A DNA stretch of 64,000 bases, taken from contig NZ_JARUBH010000009.1 in assembly GCF_029626105.1 (NCBI RefSeq), forward strand, positions 6,076,001 to 6,140,000. The letters run 5' to 3'. Positions 1 to 8,530 of this stretch are shown piece by piece. The notes under the pieces are model-generated. The model did no database searches. It saw nothing but the letters and a program-made list of their open reading frames with translations, and was not told the origin of the DNA. Both the position numbers and the translations under genes were made by a program. The first letter of the stretch is position 1, and each line of letters starts with the position of its first letter. This DNA is from Solwaraspora sp. WMMD792 (GTDB taxonomy: Bacteria; Actinomycetota; Actinomycetes; Mycobacteriales; Micromonosporaceae).

Positions 1-207
1 CGCCAGACCCTTCGAGAACGCCATCGAGAAGCAGCCGGCGTGGGCGGCGCCGATCAGCTCCTCGGGGTTGGTGCCCTCGCCCTCCTCGAAGCGGGACCGG
101 AACGAGTAGTTCCCTTCGTACCCGCCCTTCCCGGTGCGGATAGTGCCAGAACCCTCGGTCAGATTGCCCTGCCAGCGGGCAGATGCGGTACGGATAGGCA
201 TGGGCAT
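1..207 (-). CDS. OsmC family protein (N-terminal part; truncated by window edge)
   Basis: The reverse strand reads [14 protein letters not shown], then a [10 protein letters not shown] segment and [18 protein letters not shown]. This is the N-terminal half of the OsmC/Ohr family, cytoplasmic thiol peroxidases that reduce organic hydroperoxides. The cysteine in AHAGCFSM corresponds to the first of the two catalytic cysteines; the second would lie off the left edge. Two in-frame ATG codons (207 and 201) are possible starts. Divergent from the membrane protein at 276. The family call is firm; OsmC versus Ohr subtype is not decidable from this fragment. Confidence 0.85.
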   Translation of the reverse strand, partial: MPMPIRTASARWQGNLTEGSGTIRTGKGGYEGNYSFRSRFEEGEGTNPEELIGAAHAGCFSMAFSKGLA

Positions 208-275
208 GACGCTAGCTCACCTCAATGCCCGACGCGACGATGCCCGTGCAAGGTCACCGAGGAGGCTCGGACCCG

Positions 276-1304
276 ATGCCCGACGACGGCCGCCGTAGCG
301 GCGCGGAACCCGTACCACCCCGGACCACGCCGGAGCCGCCGATAGTCCGTACCACACCGGCTCCGGTGCCGACGTCACCCGGCCCGCCGGCCGACCAACC
401 GGCGGTGATCGAGCTCGGCGGCGACGCCACCCCGCCGGCCGACGGTCCAGGACCTGGATCCGGACCGAGCCCTGGTCCCGGCAGGTGGACCGCCGTCGCT
501 GAGCGGCTGTCCGGTGCGACCACCGCGACGGTAGACCGGGCCCGCGCCGCAGCCGGGACCCGACTCGGCACACCCGGCCGCGGCAACCTGCCGAGCCTGC
601 TGCTCGCCGCCGTCGGGGTGCTCGCGGCTGCCGGTTCGCTCGGCGGGAAGTGGCTGGCCTTCGAGATCCCCGGAGTCGACGTCGGAACCGGCAGCCCCTA
701 CGCCGCCGCCGTGCGGCTCGCCGAACTCGGCGCTTTCGGCACCGGGTACCTGCTCGGTCTGCTGGCGTTGCTGGTCTGTGCGGCCCTGACGCTGTTCGGC
801 TCCCACCGCAACCGCCCCGACACCCGGATCGCCGGGCTGACCATCGGCGCCGGGCTGGTCGCGCTGCTGGTCACGGTGATGCTGAACAGCGACGAGCTGA
901 TCAGATCGTCGCTGCAGGTTCCCACCGAGATGGAGGTGCTGGTCAGCCGTGGTACTGCGGTGACCGCTGGCCTGGTCGGCGTCGGCGCGTTGCTGCTGGC
1001 GCTGTACCTGGCCGGGCGGACCACGGCCGGCCGTGGCGGGACCACCGGAGGTGGCGGCACCACTGGAGGTGGCGGTGCGGACATCGAAGGCGGTGTGGAC
1101 CATGGTCGGGTGCTTGACGGGAGCGGGCGACCGGCGACCGGCGATCCGGCGGGTACGGCGCCCGCACCGACCGACCTGCCGTGGCGTCGGCCACCCAACG
1201 ACGACCCGGATCCAGGCGGAGGTGCACCCCCCGATCTGACGGTCGGGCCGACTGCCCCGTTCGTCCGGCCGGACAACCCGCCGCACCAGACGCACCGCTG
1301 GTGA
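276..1304 (+). CDS. Four-helix membrane protein, hypothetical
   Basis: About 342 aa with no recognised enzyme motif. The N-terminal ~110 residues are Pro/Gly-rich and low complexity. Four hydrophobic segments follow: LPSLLLAAVGVLAAAG, TGYLLGLLALLVCAALTLFG, AGLTIGAGLVALLVTVML and GLVGVGALLLALYLAG. The C-terminal tail is again Gly/Pro-rich and carries a TTGGGG-type repeat. I chose ATG 276 because GGAGG lies 10 nt upstream; an in-frame ATG at 225 has no such signal. The stop codon lies inside a 17-bp tandem duplication (1289-1305 and 1306-1322). Probably an integral membrane protein of unknown role; it precedes serS on the same strand. Confidence 0.7.
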   Translation: MPDDGRRSGAEPVPPRTTPEPPIVRTTPAPVPTSPGPPADQPAVIELGGDATPPADGPGPGSGPSPGPGRWTAVAERLSGATTATVDRARAAAGTRLGTPGRGNLPSLLLAAVGVLAAAGSLGGKWLAFEIPGVDVGTGSPYAAAVRLAELGAFGTGYLLGLLALLVCAALTLFGSHRNRPDTRIAGLTIGAGLVALLVTVMLNSDELIRSSLQVPTEMEVLVSRGTAVTAGLVGVGALLLALYLAGRTTAGRGGTTGGGGTTGGGGADIEGGVDHGRVLDGSGRPATGDPAGTAPAPTDLPWRRPPNDDPDPGGGAPPDLTVGPTAPFVRPDNPPHQTHRW

Positions 1305-1376
1305 GGACGCACCGCTGGTGAGCCGGCCGAAAACCTGCGCGCGGGCCGACGCGGTGGGCCGGTATCGTTGACTTCC

Positions 1377-2642
1377 GTGATCGATCTCCGACTGCTCCGT
1401 GATGACCCGGACCTCTTCCGTGCCAGCCAGCGTGCCCGCGGCGAGTCCGAGTCCCGGGTGGACGATCTGATCGCCGCTGACGAGGCCCGCCGTGCGGCGG
1501 TGCAGGCCTTCGAGGCGCTGCGCGCCGAGCAGAAGCAGCTCGGCAAGCGACTGCCCCGGGCGGAACCGGCCGAGAAGGCCGAGCTGCTGACCCGTACCAA
1601 GGAGTTGTCGGCCCAGGTGAAGGCGGCCGAAGCCGCCGCCACCGAGGCCGAGCAGACGCTGCGCCGGGCGCAGTTGGCCTTCCCCAACCTGATCGAGGCG
1701 GGTGCGCCGGCCGGCGGCGAGGACGACTACGTCGTCCTGCGGGAGGTCGGTGAGCGGCCCGACATCGACGCACCGCGCGACCACCTGGCGCTCGGTGAGG
1801 CGCTCGGCGCGATCGACGTCGAACGAGGCGCGAAGGTCTCCGGCAGCCGCTTCTACTACCTGACCGGCGTCGGCGCGCTGCTGCAGCTCGGTCTGCTGCA
1901 GCTGGCCATCGCCCAGGCCGTCGAGTACGGCCTCACCCCGACGATCACCCCGGTGCTGGTCAAGCCGGAGTCGATGGAAGGCACCGGCTTCCTCGGCGAG
2001 CACGCCAGCGAGATCTACCGGCTGGAAGCCGACGACCTGTACCTGGTCGGCACCAGCGAGGTGCCGCTGGCGGCGTACCACTCGAACGAGATCCTGACCC
2101 TCGACGGCCCGGTGCGCTACGCCGGCTGGTCGTCGTGCTTCCGGCGGGAAGCCGGGTCGTACGGCCGGGACGTGCGTGGCATCCTGCGGGTGCACCAGTT
2201 CGACAAGGTGGAAATGTTCTCCTTCTGCCCGCCCGAGCAGGCCCATGACGAGCACCTGCGGCTGCTCGCCTGGGAAGAGGAGATGCTGGCGAAGGTCGAG
2301 ATCCCGTACCGGGTGATCGACGTCGCCGCCGGCGACCTCGGCACCAGCGCGGCCCGCAAGTACGACTGCGAGGCGTGGGTGCCGTCGCAGGGCCGCTACC
2401 GCGAGGTGACGTCGACGTCGAACTGCACCACCTTCCAGGCCCGCCGGCTGAACATCCGCTACCGCGACGCTGACGGCCGTACCCAGCCGGTGGCCACCCT
2501 CAACGGCACCCTGGCGACGACCCGGTGGCTGATCCCGATCCTGGAGAACCACCAGCAGCCGGACGGCTCGGTACGGGTACCGAAGGCGCTGCAGCCGTAC
2601 CTCGGCGGCCGGGACGTCCTGGAACCCCTGGCCACCGCCTGA
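1377..2642 (+). CDS. serS: Seryl-tRNA synthetase
   Basis: Cytoplasmic class II aminoacyl-tRNA synthetase that charges tRNA-Ser (and tRNA-Sec where present). The product is about 421 aa, the normal size. The N-terminal ~100 residues form the antiparallel coiled-coil tRNA-binding arm ([20 protein letters not shown] onward). The catalytic core shows class II motif 2 ([22 protein letters not shown]) and motif 3 ([16 protein letters not shown]), plus [10 protein letters not shown]. The GTG at 1377 gives the family-typical start [12 protein letters not shown]; a TTG 9 nt upstream is less likely. Single-copy housekeeping gene that anchors the region as chromosomal backbone. Confidence 0.98.
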   Translation: MIDLRLLRDDPDLFRASQRARGESESRVDDLIAADEARRAAVQAFEALRAEQKQLGKRLPRAEPAEKAELLTRTKELSAQVKAAEAAATEAEQTLRRAQLAFPNLIEAGAPAGGEDDYVVLREVGERPDIDAPRDHLALGEALGAIDVERGAKVSGSRFYYLTGVGALLQLGLLQLAIAQAVEYGLTPTITPVLVKPESMEGTGFLGEHASEIYRLEADDLYLVGTSEVPLAAYHSNEILTLDGPVRYAGWSSCFRREAGSYGRDVRGILRVHQFDKVEMFSFCPPEQAHDEHLRLLAWEEEMLAKVEIPYRVIDVAAGDLGTSAARKYDCEAWVPSQGRYREVTSTSNCTTFQARRLNIRYRDADGRTQPVATLNGTLATTRWLIPILENHQQPDGSVRVPKALQPYLGGRDVLEPLATA

Positions 2643-2815
2643 ACGAACCGGAGGACAACTGGTTCGCCAGCAACTTGCGCGTTGCGGCCGCGCTGGCGGA
2701 AACGGGGTACGACTGCCGGCTGGTGCTCGGCGACGGTGGGCACAGCCCGAACCACCCTGGGGTGCTGCTGCCGGATGCGCTGCGCTGGCTGTGGCGGCCG
2801 CCGGACGCTGGTTGA
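2643..2815 (+). pseudogene. C-terminal remnant of an esterase-family alpha/beta hydrolase
   Basis: Immediately after the serS stop, in another frame, the DNA encodes [20 protein letters not shown], then YDCRLVLGDGGHSPNHPGVLLPDALRWLWR. This matches the C-terminus of enterochelin-esterase-like (Fes/IroE-type) hydrolases, including the GGHSPNH segment that carries the catalytic histidine. There is no N-terminal domain, nucleophile elbow or plausible start, so only about 55 codons of the gene survive. Judged a decayed remnant next to the DivIVA remnant at 2937. Confidence 0.6.
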
Positions 2816-2820
2816 GCGGT

Positions 2821-2883
2821 GTCGAGTGGAGGGCTGGGGTACGTGATTCTCGCGGAATTACGTACCCCAGCCCTCCACTCGAC
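2821..2883. repeat. Long perfect hairpin (REP-like palindrome or terminator)
   Basis: Arms 2821-2844 and 2860-2883 are perfect 24-bp inverted repeats. The 15-nt centre (2845-2859) extends the pairing by one G-T and four more pairs around a TCGCG loop, so the stem is about 29 bp. There is no T-tract. It could terminate serS transcription in both directions, but its length and perfection also fit a dispersed palindromic element. Confidence 0.75.
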
Positions 2884-2936
2884 GGGTGATCAGATGGCGC
2901 CGCCCTGCTTCGGTTCAGCCACGAACACGCTTGGGC

Positions 2937-3110
2937 ATGCTCACTCCGGACGCGGCGGCGGCCTAGACCAGGCCTAGACCTGGCCTAGACCCCGGCGAGG
3001 TCGCCGCCTTCCTCGAACGGGTCGCCCACGACCTCGGCGTCGTATACGCCGAACTCGACCGCACCTACGAACAGAACGACCGGATCAAGGACGCGCTGCG
3101 CCGCTCTGGC
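2937..3110 (+). pseudogene. DivIVA-domain protein remnant broken by an 11-bp tandem triplication
   Basis: ATG 2937 gives MLTPDAAAA, then an in-frame TAG at 2964. The same frame continues with LDPGEVAAFLERVAHDLG, YAELDRTYEQNDRIKDALRR, the coiled-coil signature of actinobacterial DivIVA-domain proteins. The stop lies inside three tandem copies of an 11-bp unit, GGCCTAGACC plus one base (2960-2992), which suggests repeat expansion created the break. The reading after the repeat tails off into unrelated sequence. No ribosome binding site was seen. A remnant rather than a working gene. Confidence 0.55.
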
Positions 3111-3316
3111 AGTTCAGCCAGGCCGCCGCAGCCGGCCGCTGAACCGGCGTGGGGTGGGGCAGCACCTTCGGATTTGGCGCCCGGCGAGTGTGCATCCGGG
3201 CTTCGCTCGGAAGTCATGGTCAGGTCACGGTATGCGAGGTACGGTTGCTGCCCCGTCGACCGAGGAGATCATCGACCACGGAGATCGTCGACCATGGGGG
3301 GATCAAGGAGGACAGC

Positions 3317-4198
3317 ATGCCGCGCCCCGGTCTACCCAAGTTGATCGCGACCGACCTCGACGGCACTCTGGTCCGCAGCGACGAGACCGTCTCCGCGTAC
3401 ACCCATGAGGTGCTCGACCGTGCCCGCGACCTCGGCATCCCGGTCGTCGGGGCGACCGGCCGCGGACCCCGGCTGATGGAGTTGACCCGCAACGACATCC
3501 GGGCCGCCGACTACCTGGTGATGGCCGGCGGCGGGCGGGTGGTCGACCAGAGCGACCCGACCGGCGTACGGGTGCTGCGCGACGAGCGGCTGCCCGCCGA
3601 CGTGCTGGCCCAGCTGATCACCGAGTTGGAGGCGGCGGTCGGTCCGCTGATCGTGATGGTCGAAGCGTCCGACGAGCACGAGGCGCCGCTGTGGGGCGAC
3701 TTCGACCCGCAGTGGCGCTACCCGGAACGGTTCGAGGCCCGTACCCGGGAGCAGTGCCTGGCCACCGACGTGATCAAGGCGTTCGCCCGGACGCCGTCGC
3801 ACGACGTGGACGCGCTGCTCGCCGCCGCGGTGCAGATCGTCCCACCGACGCTGGCGACGGTCACCCAGGCCGGGCTGGGCTTCATCGAGATCTGTCCGCC
3901 CGGCGTCGACAAGGCCAGCGGTCTGGCGGTCGTCGCGGAGTCGCTCGGCGTCGACCCGGCGGACGTACTGGTCTTCGGCGATATGCCCAACGACCTGCCG
4001 ATGTTCGCCTGGGCCGGGTGGTCGCGGGTGGCGGTGTCGAACGCCCATCCGACAGTACGCCGTGCCGCCGATGAGGTTACACTGCGTAATGATGATGACG
4101 GCGTAGCGATTTACCTCGACCGGCTACTGTCCGGAGATGGAAGTGCATCCACGTCTGGTCGCCACCGATCTCGACGGGACACTGCTGCGGCCCGATAA
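3317..4198 (+). CDS. Cof-type HAD-IIB family phosphatase
   Basis: About 293 aa. HAD motif I is DLDGTLVRSD near residue 13 (nucleophile Asp and acid Asp), and motif IV is GDMPNDLPM with the preceding Lys in VDKASGL. The cap between the motifs is the alpha/beta IIB type. Family members dephosphorylate sugar phosphates, phosphorylated cofactors or nucleotides; the substrate here cannot be read from sequence. ATG 3317 follows an AAGGAGG ribosome site. The 3' end overlaps the next HAD gene by 62 bp, so the pair is translationally linked. The last ~20 residues (Arg/Ser-rich) exist because of that overlap. Confidence 0.88.
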   Translation: MPRPGLPKLIATDLDGTLVRSDETVSAYTHEVLDRARDLGIPVVGATGRGPRLMELTRNDIRAADYLVMAGGGRVVDQSDPTGVRVLRDERLPADVLAQLITELEAAVGPLIVMVEASDEHEAPLWGDFDPQWRYPERFEARTREQCLATDVIKAFARTPSHDVDALLAAAVQIVPPTLATVTQAGLGFIEICPPGVDKASGLAVVAESLGVDPADVLVFGDMPNDLPMFAWAGWSRVAVSNAHPTVRRAADEVTLRNDDDGVAIYLDRLLSGDGSASTSGRHRSRRDTAAAR

Positions 4199-4991
4199 GT
4201 CGCTCAGTGCCCGGACCGCCGCCGCGCTGGACGAGTTCCAGCGGCGCGGCGGGCAGGTGGTGCTGGTCACCGGCCGGCCGGTGCGTTGGCTGCCGGCCGT
4301 CTACGAACAACTACAGGCCCCGGTGCCGGCGGTCTGCGCCAACGGTGCCGTGGTCTACGAGCCGCGTACCGACACCGTGCTGCGCGCCGACCCGCTCGCT
4401 CCGGAGATCATGGCCGAGGTCGCCCGGCGACTGCGCGCCGAAGTCCCGGATGTGGTCTTCGCCGTCGAGGTGGAGGACGGCCGGTTGATGCGGCACGGCA
4501 CCGACTGGCCGGCGCACTGGAACAGCGATCACCCCACCGCCCGGCAGGTCACCGACTCGGCGGAGCTGCTCACCGCGCCGGCGGTGAAACTGCTGGCCCG
4601 CAGCAGCCACGATGACCCGGAAGTGTTCGTCCGGATCGTCGCCGGAGCGCTCGCCGGGCTGGCCGAGGCCACCCACTCGTCGAAGTCCGGGCTGGTGGAG
4701 ATCTCGGCTGCCGGGGTCACCAAGGCGGCCGGGCTGGCCTGGCTCTGCGCCCGTTGGCAGATCGGCGCCGCCGACGTGGTCGCCTTCGGCGATATGCCGA
4801 ACGACGTCCCGATGCTGACCTGGGCCGGGCAGGCGGTCGCGGTGGCGAACGCCCACCCGACGGTGCAGGAGATCGCGGACGCGGTGACGGCGTCGAACGC
4901 CGACGACGGGGTGGCTGTCTACCTGGAGCAGTTGCTGGCGCAGCGTCAGAGGTACTGGCCGGTGCGGGTGCCGCCGCCCTCGCCCGGCTGA
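4137..4991 (+). CDS. Cof-type HAD-IIB family phosphatase (tandem paralogue)
   Basis: About 284 aa and clearly paralogous to the preceding gene: DLDGTLLRPD near residue 11, TGRP motif, VTKAAGL lysine and GDMPNDVPM metal-binding motif. The predicted reaction is Mg2+-dependent hydrolysis of a small phosphorylated metabolite. Its start lies inside the 3' end of the upstream gene (62-bp overlap), indicating translational coupling. The 3' end overlaps the convergent bpa gene by 46 bp. Two different C2 caps after duplication suggest different substrates. Confidence 0.87.
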   Translation: MEVHPRLVATDLDGTLLRPDKSLSARTAAALDEFQRRGGQVVLVTGRPVRWLPAVYEQLQAPVPAVCANGAVVYEPRTDTVLRADPLAPEIMAEVARRLRAEVPDVVFAVEVEDGRLMRHGTDWPAHWNSDHPTARQVTDSAELLTAPAVKLLARSSHDDPEVFVRIVAGALAGLAEATHSSKSGLVEISAAGVTKAAGLAWLCARWQIGAADVVAFGDMPNDVPMLTWAGQAVAVANAHPTVQEIADAVTASNADDGVAVYLEQLLAQRQRYWPVRVPPPSPG

Positions 4992-5614
4992 CCGGCCTGG
5001 CCCGGCTGCCCCGGCATGCCGGGGATCATCCCACCTGGGCCGACCGGCAGCGCCGGCCGCCCGCCGGAACGCATCTGCTCAAGCTGCAGCCGGGCTGCCA
5101 TCTGCTGGGCCATCAGCGCGGCCTGGATGCCGTGGAACAGCCCTTCCAGCCAGCCGACCAACTGGGCCTGGGCGACTCGCAGTTCACTCTCACTCGGGGT
5201 GGCGCCGTCCTCGAACGGCAGCGAGATCCGGGCCAGCTCCTCGCGCAGCTCCGGTGCCAGGCCGTCCTCCAGCTCGGTGATGGAACGCCGGTGGATCTCG
5301 CGCAGCCGCTGCCGGCTCGCCTCGTCGAGCGGGGCGGCGCGGACCTCCTCCAGCAACTGTTTGATCATGCTGCCGATCCGCATCACCTTGGCCGGCTGCT
5401 CGATCAGCTGCGACGGGTCTTCCGGGTCGACCGGCTCGTCGCCGGCACCGGTGGCCCCGCTGGCGTCGCCGGGGGTACCTGCGGCACCGGCACCGCCGGC
5501 GTTCACCGTGCCGACCGGTCGCCCGTCCGGGCCGACCACCACCACCGCGCCGGGCCGGCCAGCCGCCGGGCCGGACTCATTGGTCTCTTCCGGGGAGCCT
5601 GACGTCTCGGTCAT
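4946..5614 (-). CDS. bpa: Bacterial proteasome activator (Bpa/PafE)
   Basis: About 222 aa. The core SQLIEQPAKVMRIGSMIKQL and the RISLPFEDGATPSESELRVAQAQLVGWLEGLFHG helices are the DUF2587 signature of Bpa/PafE, the ATP-independent ring that opens the 20S proteasome gate. The protein ends in GQYL, the C-terminal motif that docks into the proteasome alpha ring, so it looks functional. N- and C-terminal tails are Gly/Pro-rich and disordered. ATG 5614 (MTETSGS) has GGAG just upstream; an in-frame ATG at 5623 is possible. Convergent, with a 46-bp overlap with the HAD gene. The proteasome genes are not in this window. Confidence 0.93.
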   Translation of the reverse strand: MTETSGSPEETNESGPAAGRPGAVVVVGPDGRPVGTVNAGGAGAAGTPGDASGATGAGDEPVDPEDPSQLIEQPAKVMRIGSMIKQLLEEVRAAPLDEASRQRLREIHRRSITELEDGLAPELREELARISLPFEDGATPSESELRVAQAQLVGWLEGLFHGIQAALMAQQMAARLQLEQMRSGGRPALPVGPGGMIPGMPGQPGQAGQPGEGGGTRTGQYL

Positions 5615-5655
5615 AGGCTCCATCTTGACGCAGCACCAGGGCCGGCCGCTCGCCG

Positions 5656-5705
5656 GTCCCCCGGTTCACGCTGCCCGTCGGTCCCCCGGTTCACGCTGCC
5701 CGTCG
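5656..5705. repeat. 25-bp tandem duplication with hairpin
   Basis: Positions 5656-5680 and 5681-5705 are identical 25-bp units. The second unit pairs with downstream sequence: CCGGTTCACGC (5686-5696) with GCGTGAACCGG (5709-5719). It lies between bpa and the ABC binding-protein promoter. It may insulate the two divergent genes. Confidence 0.7.
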
Positions 5706-5733
5706 GCGGCGTGAACCGGCAGATCACCTAGCA

Positions 5734-5762
5734 TTGACTGGACGCAGCCGAGCGGGTAGAAC
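5734..5762 (+). promoter_or_regulatory. Candidate promoter of the ABC binding-protein gene
   Basis: TTGACT (5734-5739), a 17-bp spacer and TAGAAC (5757-5762) match the housekeeping sigma consensus well and point at the gene starting at 5850, leaving a leader of about 80 nt. Confidence 0.5.
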
Positions 5763-5849
5763 GCCGGGTGGACTGTCGACCAGCTCGCCACCGTCGGCGT
5801 ACTCCACCTGCGCGACCGACCGTCGTACCCATGGGAGAGGACCACCCCT

Positions 5850-7055
5850 GTGCCTCACATCGACCGCCGGCAAGCCCTGAAGCTGCTGGCCGCGCTCGGC
5901 GCCACCGGGCTGGCCAGTGCCTGCAGCGTCGGCACGGGTGACGACTCGAACGAAGACGACGGCCTGGTCAGCGACCGGCCAGTACGCATCGGCCTGATCG
6001 TCCCGCAGACCGGCGGTTACAAACCGATCGGCGACGAGATGCTCAACGGCTTCCAGCTCTACCTGGACACCCACCAGCAGCGGCTGGGTGGCCGCCCGGT
6101 CGACCTGGTGATCGCCGACGAGGGGGAGACCCCGGAGTCCGGGCGGGCGGCGGTCGACTCGCTGCTCCAGCAGCAGGTGCTGGCGCTCACCGGGGTGGCC
6201 AACTCGGCGGTGATGCTCGCCATCCGGGACGCCGTGGAAGAGGCCCGGGTGCCGTTGATCGGCTCGAACGCCTCGCCACGCAGCCTGCAGAGCGTCGTCT
6301 ACATCTGGCGTACCTCGTACGTCGCCGACGAGCCCGGCCTCGCCCTCGGCGGCTACCTGGCCCGAGAGGTGTCCGCCAACGGCGAGGTGGCGATCGTCGC
6401 CGCCGACCAGCCCGCCGGCCGCGACGTGGTGCAGGGGTTCCGGGAAGGCTTCGGCGCCAGCGACGAGCGGATTTCCGGGGCGGTCATCTGGGCCAACGCC
6501 ACCCCGAATCCGGGTCGGGACACCTTCATCGAGCCGATCCAGGAGGTGATCTTCCGGGATCCGGAGGCGGTCTACTGCCATTTCACCGGCTCGGCGGCGG
6601 TCGAGTTCATCCGGCAATTGCGCGACGCCGGCTTCGAAGGTCCGATCTATGGTCCGGGTTTCCTCACCGAGGGCAACGTCATCGACCAGTTGGGTGAAGA
6701 GGCGAGTGGCATCGTCACCGCCCTCAACTACTCGGCTGACCTGGACAATTCGGCCAACCTGCAGTTCGCCACCGGTTACCGCAAGCGGTACGGGGCGCCG
6801 CCGACCACGTACGCGATGTCGTCCTACGACGCGGCTCAGGTGCTGGACAAGGCGATCCGGTCCGCCGGACCGGGTGTCTCGTCCCAGGAGCTGAACCTGG
6901 CGCTCGGCCGGGTGGGGCAGATCGACAGCCCGCGTGGGCTGTGGCAGTTCAACCAGCCGCGTACGCCGCAGCAGAAGTGGTACCTGCGTGAGGTGCTGCG
7001 CGACGGTCCGGTGCTGTCGAACGTGCTGATCACCGAGCTCGCCACGCTCGGCTGA
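5850..7055 (+). CDS. ABC transporter substrate-binding protein, amino-acid (LivK) type, Tat/lipoprotein
   Basis: About 401 aa. The N-terminus MPHIDRRQALKLLAALG, then ATGLASAC, combines a twin-arginine motif with a lipobox, so the protein is probably exported folded and lipid-anchored outside the membrane. The rest is a type I periplasmic-binding fold (VRIGLIVPQTGGYKPIGDEM, GVANSAVMLAI, DAGFEGPIYGPGF) typical of branched-chain amino acid, amide or urea uptake. No permease or ATPase is adjacent, so its partner must be elsewhere. The GTG start has GAGAGG upstream. Ligand unknown. Confidence 0.88.
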   Translation: MPHIDRRQALKLLAALGATGLASACSVGTGDDSNEDDGLVSDRPVRIGLIVPQTGGYKPIGDEMLNGFQLYLDTHQQRLGGRPVDLVIADEGETPESGRAAVDSLLQQQVLALTGVANSAVMLAIRDAVEEARVPLIGSNASPRSLQSVVYIWRTSYVADEPGLALGGYLAREVSANGEVAIVAADQPAGRDVVQGFREGFGASDERISGAVIWANATPNPGRDTFIEPIQEVIFRDPEAVYCHFTGSAAVEFIRQLRDAGFEGPIYGPGFLTEGNVIDQLGEEASGIVTALNYSADLDNSANLQFATGYRKRYGAPPTTYAMSSYDAAQVLDKAIRSAGPGVSSQELNLALGRVGQIDSPRGLWQFNQPRTPQQKWYLREVLRDGPVLSNVLITELATLG

Positions 7056-7116
7056 GCGCCGCGCTGGGCTGGGCCGGGCCTGGCACGCGCTGGCCTGGCC
7101 TGGGCTGGAGCCGTGG

Positions 7117-7974
7117 TCAGCCGCGCAGTTCGGCGACGCAGCACTTCACGCTGCCTCCGCCCTTGTGCAGCTCGGTGAATTCGACCGGCAGCGGCTGGTA
7201 GCCGGCGGTGGCCAGCTTGTCGGCCATCCCGGTCGCCTCGCTGTTGACCACCACGTGCCGGCCGTCGCTGATCAGATTCAGCCCGAAAGCCAGCGCGTCG
7301 GACCGGTCGGCGATCACCGCCCCGGGGAACAACTGCCGGAGCACCCGCTGTGACGCGGGGGAGAAGGCCTGCGGGTAGTAGGCGACAGTCTCGTCGTCGA
7401 GGGCGGCCAGCGCGGTGTCCAGGTGGTAGAAGTGCGGGTCGACCAGGCGCAACGACACGACCGGCCGGCTCAGCGTCTCCTGGAGCCGGCGGTGCGCGTC
7501 CGGGTCGGTACGGAACCCGTAGCCGGCGAGGATCGTGCCGCCGTACGCCCCTGGAAGATAGGTGAAGTCGCCTTCGCCCTCGTTGGTCTCGGTGGGCCGC
7601 ACGTACCGCCAGCCGAGCTCCTCGTAGAACTCCCGATGCGCGATGGCCTCCGCGGCCCGCTGCGGGTAGGTGAACCGGGCACCGAAGACGGTGCGGTCGA
7701 CCGAGAACGCACCGTTCGCGGCGTACACCATGTCGGGCAGGTCGGCGCGGGCCGGCAGCAGCCGGACCTGGTGCCCGATACCGGTCAGCGTCTCGCGTAG
7801 CCCTTCCCATTGTTTGACGGCGAGTTCGGTATCCACCGGCAACTGCGGGTTCATCCACGGATTGATCGCGTACTCGACGGCGAAGTGCTCCGGCGGACAC
7901 ATCAGGTACGTCCGGGGCTGCCCGGCGGCAGCGCGCACATCGGTCACGGGAACCAAGAGTAGGTATGCTGTCAC
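7117..7974 (-). CDS. ddaH: Dimethylarginine dimethylaminohydrolase / amidinotransferase-family enzyme
   Basis: About 285 aa. It has the guanidine-modifying pentein fold: CPPEHFAVEYAINPWMN substrate loop, PDMVYAANGAF, EGEGDF, the DPHFYHLDTAL histidine region and the C-terminal GGGSVKCCVAEL with the catalytic Cys. Such enzymes hydrolyse methylated arginine or arginine to citrulline. Divergent from an Lrp/AsnC regulator, a common arrangement for amino-acid catabolism. The GTG at 7974 is the longest start; GTG 7947 (MTDVRAAAG) is also plausible and may be leaderless. Substrate (dimethylarginine versus arginine) is not settled. Confidence 0.85.
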   Translation of the reverse strand: MTAYLLLVPVTDVRAAAGQPRTYLMCPPEHFAVEYAINPWMNPQLPVDTELAVKQWEGLRETLTGIGHQVRLLPARADLPDMVYAANGAFSVDRTVFGARFTYPQRAAEAIAHREFYEELGWRYVRPTETNEGEGDFTYLPGAYGGTILAGYGFRTDPDAHRRLQETLSRPVVSLRLVDPHFYHLDTALAALDDETVAYYPQAFSPASQRVLRQLFPGAVIADRSDALAFGLNLISDGRHVVVNSEATGMADKLATAGYQPLPVEFTELHKGGGSVKCCVAELRG

Positions 7975-8015
7975 ACAATAAGAAGTCTTGATCGTTGCGC
8001 CTGAAGGACTAAACG

Positions 8016-8483
8016 TTGCAGATCGACGCCGTGGACCAGCGAATCATTGCGTCGCTGGTAGCCGACGCCCGTTCGTCCTACGCGGACATCGGCGCCCGGG
8101 TGTCGTTGTCCGCCCCGGCGGTCAAACGCCGGGTCGACCGGCTGCGGGCGGCCGGGGTGATCCGCGGCTTCACCGCCGTCGTCGACCCGTCCGCCGTCGG
8201 CTGGACCACCGAGGCGTTCATCGAACTGTTCTGCACCGGGCGGACCACACCGGCCCAGATCGCGGCGGCCACCCGCCAGCACCCGGAGGTGGTCGGGGCG
8301 TACACGGTCAGTGGCGAGGCAGACGCCCTGGTGCACCTGCGGGCAGCCGACATCGCGCACCTGGAACAAGCCCTCGAACGGCTGCGGGCCGAGTCGTTCG
8401 TCACCGCCACGAAGAGCATGATCGTGCTCTCCCGGCTGGTCGACGCACCACCGCCGGTCGCCGTGCCCGACCCGCTGGCCTGA
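8016..8483 (+). CDS. Lrp/AsnC family transcriptional regulator
   Basis: About 155 aa. The N-terminal winged helix reads DAVDQRIIASLVADARSSYADIG, ARVSLSAPAVKRRVDRL; it is followed by an RAM/AsnC ligand-binding domain (GAYTVSGEADALVHLRAAD). The TTG start at 8016 is supported by GAAGGA 8 nt upstream. Only 41 bp separate it from the divergent ddaH, so it probably controls ddaH and itself in response to an amino acid. Confidence 0.9.
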   Translation: MQIDAVDQRIIASLVADARSSYADIGARVSLSAPAVKRRVDRLRAAGVIRGFTAVVDPSAVGWTTEAFIELFCTGRTTPAQIAAATRQHPEVVGAYTVSGEADALVHLRAADIAHLEQALERLRAESFVTATKSMIVLSRLVDAPPPVAVPDPLA

Positions 8484-8530
8484 CCGGCCCGTGCCGACCC
8501 GCTGGCCTGACCGGCAAGTGCCCGACCAGG

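Noticed and set aside
375-2552. Long reverse-strand open frame opposite the membrane protein and serS
   Set aside because: Antisense shadow caused by high GC; no ribosome site, no family motif, and it lies over a certain serS.
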